Shown here in pieces: positions 18,890-23,449 of a stretch of DNA of 23,449 nt. The translations under genes and the position numbers were made by a program. Below the pieces are notes generated by a model. That model made no database searches. It saw only the letters and a program-made list of their open reading frames with translations, and was not told the DNA's origin. Location: the NCBI GenBank assembly GCA_036897485.1, contig JAYMTF010001431.1:1-23449 (forward strand), given 5' to 3'. Numbering within the stretch: position 1 is the stretch's first letter; each line of letters begins with the position of its first letter. The DNA is from Pelargonium nanum. Its lineage: Eukaryota; Streptophyta; Magnoliopsida; Geraniales; Geraniaceae.

Positions 18890-19743
18890 AGATGCTACCA
18901 GGCCTATTTGTAAGATATAAAAACTCAATTGACATGATTCATCGACATTTTGAATTCTACCAACACTTTGGACCCAAAACTCGATCCGCATTTAAGAGAG
19001 CTCGGGTTGTAAAAGTTGGCATGGTCAATTTTCAGGTCAGCAAATTCACACATTTTGCTCTAAAAGCTCAAAACACGTACCTTTTGAGGGTTGAATTAAG
19101 ATTAGTCGATCATTTTCAGCTCGATTCAAAATCTGGTTTGCTGACTATCCAAATTTTGAGTCCGGTTTGGATTGAAATTATTTAACCCTGCTATTGAACT
19201 GACCCAAAAAATTAGCCCAGTCTATTTTATGCAATAAAAACTGCAAAAACGTGGATTCAACTTCGAGTTTCAATTTATGTTTTTAGAGATTATTGTTGAA
19301 TAAAAGAGAAGCTTGTTCAGATTGTTGTAACATAGATTATTATTTACTATAAAACATAAAAGAATAGCTCGATAATATTCTTGTTACATAAGATCATATT
19401 ATAATTGTGTCATTTACCAAAGCATAAAAGCATATATTGATACACACCCCAGCTTAAATATCGGGAAAATAGAGTTCCAAAGTAACGGAGAGCTATCGTT
19501 ACTTGAAAATCCTTCTTTTAAATCACATTTAACTATGTACAAATTGAACTCATTTCTTCAAGGAAAAAAATATGATTTTTTTCACGTAAAATCATACACA
19601 TATCTTCCTATGTGAAGCATTCTGACAGGTCTATTGGGTCAAAAAATGAGAAGAGGGTCGTGTGGTAGACCAAGACATACCTCAACTACATATAAAAAAC
19701 ACGTGCACTTCCTCACATTTCACAATATGCTTCCATTTTTTTA
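18890..19743. other. Gap between the tRNA gene and the glucanase 3' end
   Basis: Positions 18940-19215 are worn repeat sequence with GGACCCAAAACTCGATCC and GAACTGACCCAAAA motifs. A 97-codon plus-strand frame through it (18892-19185) matches nothing and begins inside the tRNA flank. The part nearest 19743 should hold the glucanase 3'UTR, but I see no clear polyadenylation signal. Confidence 0.45.
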
Positions 19744-22700
19744 TCAACTGGGGTTAGGGTTGGCAACAAAGTACGCAAGCACCCCCACAAAAGGTGCATT
19801 GATGTATGTTGTGGGCTCGGACTTCCTAAAATCAACCCGATCATCCTCATACACATCATCCGCCCCAGGACCCCCAACTATTGCTCCAATTAGCAAATTA
19901 GGGTTAGGGTTTGATGAGTTGAAGTAAATTGAGCCCTCTTTGCAAGCTATGAATTCAGGATGGTCCTTAATAGAAGGCAAAGAGGACCCTCTATGGTGGA
20001 TCCTTTGGGGATAGTAGTTACTATACCCTACCATATATGACATGCCCTTAGGGTTATCACCAAGAATATAATCAACTTGCCTCTTAGCTTGCCGCCGGAG
20101 AAAATCAGGACCGAAGCTTGTGGATCCACAATTGATTGATTGAGATGTTCGGGCCAAGGAATTTGCGTAAACGAGGAGGAGGAAGGAGATTGTGGTGGCA
20201 TGTTGCAAATTGCTGCCTCCAGGCTTGTAAATGAGGCCTCCGGGAGTGAAATCTACGTGGGAGGAGGGCGATTCTGGCACGAGTGAGCACATGAAGCTAT
20301 CTGCAAATGATTTATACGTCTCTAGAGAGTACATGTTGCCTTCTAGGAACTCCTGTAACCATGATCACAATTCCATTATGAGCATTTTGCAAACGTAGGT
20401 GGTATTATGTTATGATTTACGACAATGTTTAAGAGATGCTAAAATGTTTTTGTACCCTTTGGAGTGTGATTTTTTAGAGTCAATCTTTATCTACTTAACA
20501 CTCCCCGTCACATGCAGGCTGAATAAGAGCAAACAAATCATGCACGTGGATAGATTGACTAAAGTCGGGAGGCAAGACTGACAAAGGGGGGGGGCAAAGA
20601 GAGGGGAGCCACTATACCCAAATAGAACCAACTTTGATACCATGTCAAATTTCAATAATGCATTACATATACTGGTTTTGTTAAGGAATCTCGTATCGAA
20701 TGATTACAAAGTCAGTCAACATTAGAAATACTAGTTGGACCCACCACCTATTAGTTCAAACTTTTGGGTTAGAGTTTAGTTTTGTTACATATTATATGAG
20801 GAGCCGGTCACCGCATGAAATACTAGTTGGACACTCCATCTATGAGTAAATGTACAACACTAACTAATTTCTTCTTAATTTTTCTCAAAATAGAATCTAA
20901 GACACTTATTTTAAGACGAGTGGAGTTACTATTTAAGTACTGACCTTGGAGACAAGTACATTGATGCCAGCATGCTTGTTGTCCCACCCAAACTCATTTA
21001 TGTTCTCATCAGCACCTAATGTTTTGCCATTGTTTTCTATGTAACTGAGATAAGAATCATCCTTTGTGGCCCTTCTCAACCATGCAGCTCCCCATAGCAA
21101 CTCATCCTGAAAAATCCCACCAAGAAATTAAACACAACCAAATTATTAATGCACCAAACAGTTTTTTATAACTACAATTGGCTCTTCAATTTTCAACTGC
21201 TATGATGTTTTTTGAATCTTTGCTAGTGATAAAATGCAACATGTGAAGTGGTTGAAGCAAGAAAAACTTGAAATGACTCGTGACATGAACATTGCAGTAA
21301 CCTTTTCATCTTGATTTTGGTCTGCGTAAGGTTCAAGAAATTTAGTTCATTTTTGTTCCACTTTAAACCTCTTAGTATGGAAACAAATATCAAATTGGGG
21401 ACAAATATAGCACGGAAATGGATACTTAGGGGACAAAACTGAAACAGAAATCAGTTCGAGAAGCTATCTGGCACGAAATGATTACTAAGAGACATTGAGG
21501 GGCGTAAAAAGGGTTGTTTTACTTACTCGAATTCGTGAGCTTAAGATCATGACAAACAAGACCTTATTATGCTAATTATGACTATCTTAATGGTTTGGAG
21601 AAAATTCACGGTCATGGCAGTCATGTGCAGAAAAAACTTAGTAGTTCAATAGAGGTATTTGTAATTATCGCTAAACAATAAATGTCATTATTAGAACAGA
21701 AAAACTATGACATGTGAGGCCACCAACATATAAAACCCATAATACATAGCAACAAAAAGTCACCAACTACAAGTTTATACCTTACCTGAAAGCCATCAAA
21801 GTCGCAATAAAAAGGACACACACCATCTCTGATATTGGTATTGTCACTGTAAGCTCCCCTGTAAGTGTCTGCATATCGAAAGGCACTAATGGCATTCCTT
21901 AACAATGTCTCCGAGTATCCGGGATCCGATGACCAGAACACCAGCGAAGAAGCTGCAAGAGCTGCAGCTGTTTCGCCAGCTACATCAGAAGCCGGGTTTG
22001 GAGCATCCACAGCGTAGACTGTCCTGGGCGTGTCCATATCCTCCGGCCTTTCCCAACAACTGTGATCGACATTCGGATCACCCACCTGTACAACATTAAA
22101 GCTATCAAATTAAACAAGCGACAACATTAATTGACACCTTCAATGTTTCAACAATGTCCTGTTTCTGTTCGAGCTTATAATGAATAATCAATCAATGTGT
22201 ACCAAATTTTCAGCTGCTCCCTTGAGGGATGGGCAGTATCAACCAACTACCAAGGCTACATGAAATAGCCAACAAGTCATGAAAGCAACATAAAAGGAGG
22301 AAAATGGTTCACCCACTTCTTGATTGTTTCATTGAAGAAACCAATTGTTTTGCCTAATCACTAGTGCTTTCAATAAATTACTGGGCCATTCGTTGAGCTA
22401 TTTTCAAGCAAAATGTTTTGTTTTGAATTAGGGAATATTCATTTTGTTTTGAATGGTTACTAAATTGAATTTTTGTTTCTTTTTGGTCTCACGACTATAA
22501 CATTTTTTTCTACAAATTTTTTTGTTGATGTGACAACAACGCAGTGGTTAAGTTAGCTAAATTTACAAATAAGACCATTTTAGAACAAAAATGTATAATT
22601 GAGTGAACAAATTAGACAAAATTGGTGTGACGAACACATCCCACGAATATACAATTTTGTTACAAAACAGTCACATCACTAAATTTAGCTAATTTAGGTG

Positions 22701-23449
22701 TCACGACGTCAACAAAAATTGTGATGTCATACTAATTTGACGGCACCGTAGCATAGTTTGGCACCAAACTAAACAATACAATAGTTTGAGGACCAAATTA
22801 AGACAAAAATAACTGAATATTAATTCGAGCATTTTAATTGAATATTTAGAATAATTGGGCATGTTAGAATTAAAATGGGGGTCAATTCAAAATTTCAAAT
22901 ATGCTATTTATTTAAAACGAAAGCAAAAATTGCAATTTTAAAATATTTAAGCAGTCCTAATTTTATGAGAATTTCAATTGAAAATAGTTAAATTTGGACA
23001 TCTATTAATGTCGGCTCTATGGTACGTAATGAAACTTAGGATTGAAGCAAAATAAATAGCTAAAGCCCCCCGACTCCCCAAAACCCCCCCCCCCCCCCGT
23101 CATATTAAAAACCCCCGCCACGAGACCCCAATTTCCAATTCCATTGACGTACCTGCACGAAAATCCGGTTCGGTAGCTGAGAGACGGTTTTGAGAAGATA
23201 ATCCGCGGACCACCGGATCGCGACGAGAGCGTTGCGGAGCTCGGCGGGAGGCATGGAATCGGCGAACTCAATGACGCTCCAGGCGAGCATTGTGGTGGTG
23301 AAGGCCATGGGGAAGCCGAACTTGACGTTGTCTCCGGCGTCGTAGTAGCCGCCGGTGAGGTCGGCGGCGTAGGTCCAGCCGTCGGCGAGGCCGGAATTGG
23401 CGCGCCAGGGGAGGCGCTGGTCGGCGGGGAGGTAGCCGGAGCGCTGGCC
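19744..23449 (-). CDS. GH9B8: GH9 endo-beta-1,4-glucanase, endoglucanase 11 type (5' end outside window)
   Basis: Four exons on the minus strand: from beyond 23449 to 23153, 22085-21786, 21106-20945 and 20352-19744. They join in phase 0 at GT-AG introns and give 455 residues plus a stop. The reading starts at GQRSGYLP, so the signal peptide and about 30-45 N-terminal residues lie beyond the right edge. GH9 hallmarks are [18 protein letters not shown] with the catalytic Asp pair, [40 protein letters not shown], and DDRVDF followed by [13 protein letters not shown] with the acid Glu. There is no C-terminal cellulose-binding domain and no membrane anchor in what is seen, so it is a class B secreted enzyme. 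CKEGS and CDFDGFQ point to the Arabidopsis GH9B8/endoglucanase 11 group. NSS in YFNSSNPN is a possible N-glycosylation site. It likely loosens or remodels wall glucans. Confidence 0.95.
20500..20830. repeat. Dispersed repeat inside glucanase intron 3
   Basis: The intron between 20353 and 20944 holds AACACTCCCCGTCACATGCA (about 20499-20518), TTTGATACCATGTCAAA (about 20632-20648) and a block at 20712-20760 (AGTCAG, TACTAGTTGG, CACCTATTAGTTCAAACTTT) matching 3246-3300. From memory, a 'GATACCATGT' block is common in plant repeats related to retrotransposon ends. A nine-G run lies at 20586-20594. No coding is seen. Confidence 0.5.
22086..23152. other. Glucanase intron 1, 1.07 kb, AT-rich
   Basis: Donor CAG/GTACGT at 23153/23152 and acceptor ACAG at 22086 flank AT-rich DNA with no exon. 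A run of fifteen C lies at 23084-23098, near the donor. Nothing else is recognised. Confidence 0.7.

Noticed and set aside
18892-19185. A 97-codon plus-strand open frame after the tRNA
   Set aside because: It lies in worn repeat sequence with GACCCAAAA motifs, has no recognisable domain and no splice or promoter context.
19744-19780. Telomere-like GGGTTAGGGTT wording
   Set aside because: It is coding sequence for the NPNP tail of the glucanase read on the opposite strand, with only two partial units.
1-23449. CRISPR arrays, bacterial operons, integrons or phage genes
   Set aside because: The window has spliced plant nuclear genes and plant transposon relics; no regularly spaced repeats or bacterial gene organisation is present.

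Overview
The window is nuclear DNA of a flowering plant, most likely a eudicot. It is AT-rich, its genes are split by GT-AG introns, and its gaps hold short transposon relics. Three protein genes and one tRNA gene can be supported. All four belong to ordinary plant families, and I see no evidence of a wholly new biological system.

Layout. Positions 1-8,345 hold no gene. They contain copies of a short dispersed repeat with hAT-like ends, a tRNA-derived SINE on the minus strand with recognisable target-site duplications (7071-7321), a second tRNA-like SINE head (about 5917-6010), an imperfect tandem duplication (6031-6266), and a decayed RNase H domain from a LINE (about 7955-8345). A double B-box transcription regulator of the BBX18/BBX19 type lies on the plus strand at 8815-11115, probably with a 3'UTR exon near 12276. 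Every coding exon is intact, but the expected ATG reads AAG.

A plastid class I fructose-bisphosphate aldolase gene (six exons, 396 codons, minus strand, 13698-16862) converges on the B-box gene. A broken second copy of its last exon lies just downstream, at about 13216-13423. The aldolase promoter has a TATA box and a G-box/CCAAT/GATA cluster typical of light-regulated genes. A tRNA-Glu(CUC) gene lies at 18817-18889 on the minus strand. A GH9 endo-beta-1,4-glucanase of the endoglucanase 11/GH9B8 type runs from 19744 off the right edge on the minus strand. Its last three exons and part of the first are present.

The genes do not form a pathway. The B-box protein belongs to light and flowering regulation, the aldolase to the Calvin cycle, the glucanase to cell-wall remodelling and the tRNA to translation. 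Points worth a second look are the missing B-box start codon, the duplicated and broken aldolase exon, a DLNxxP repression-type motif in the B-box protein, a possible stop codon formed across a splice junction, and the repeat family that also sits inside aldolase introns.
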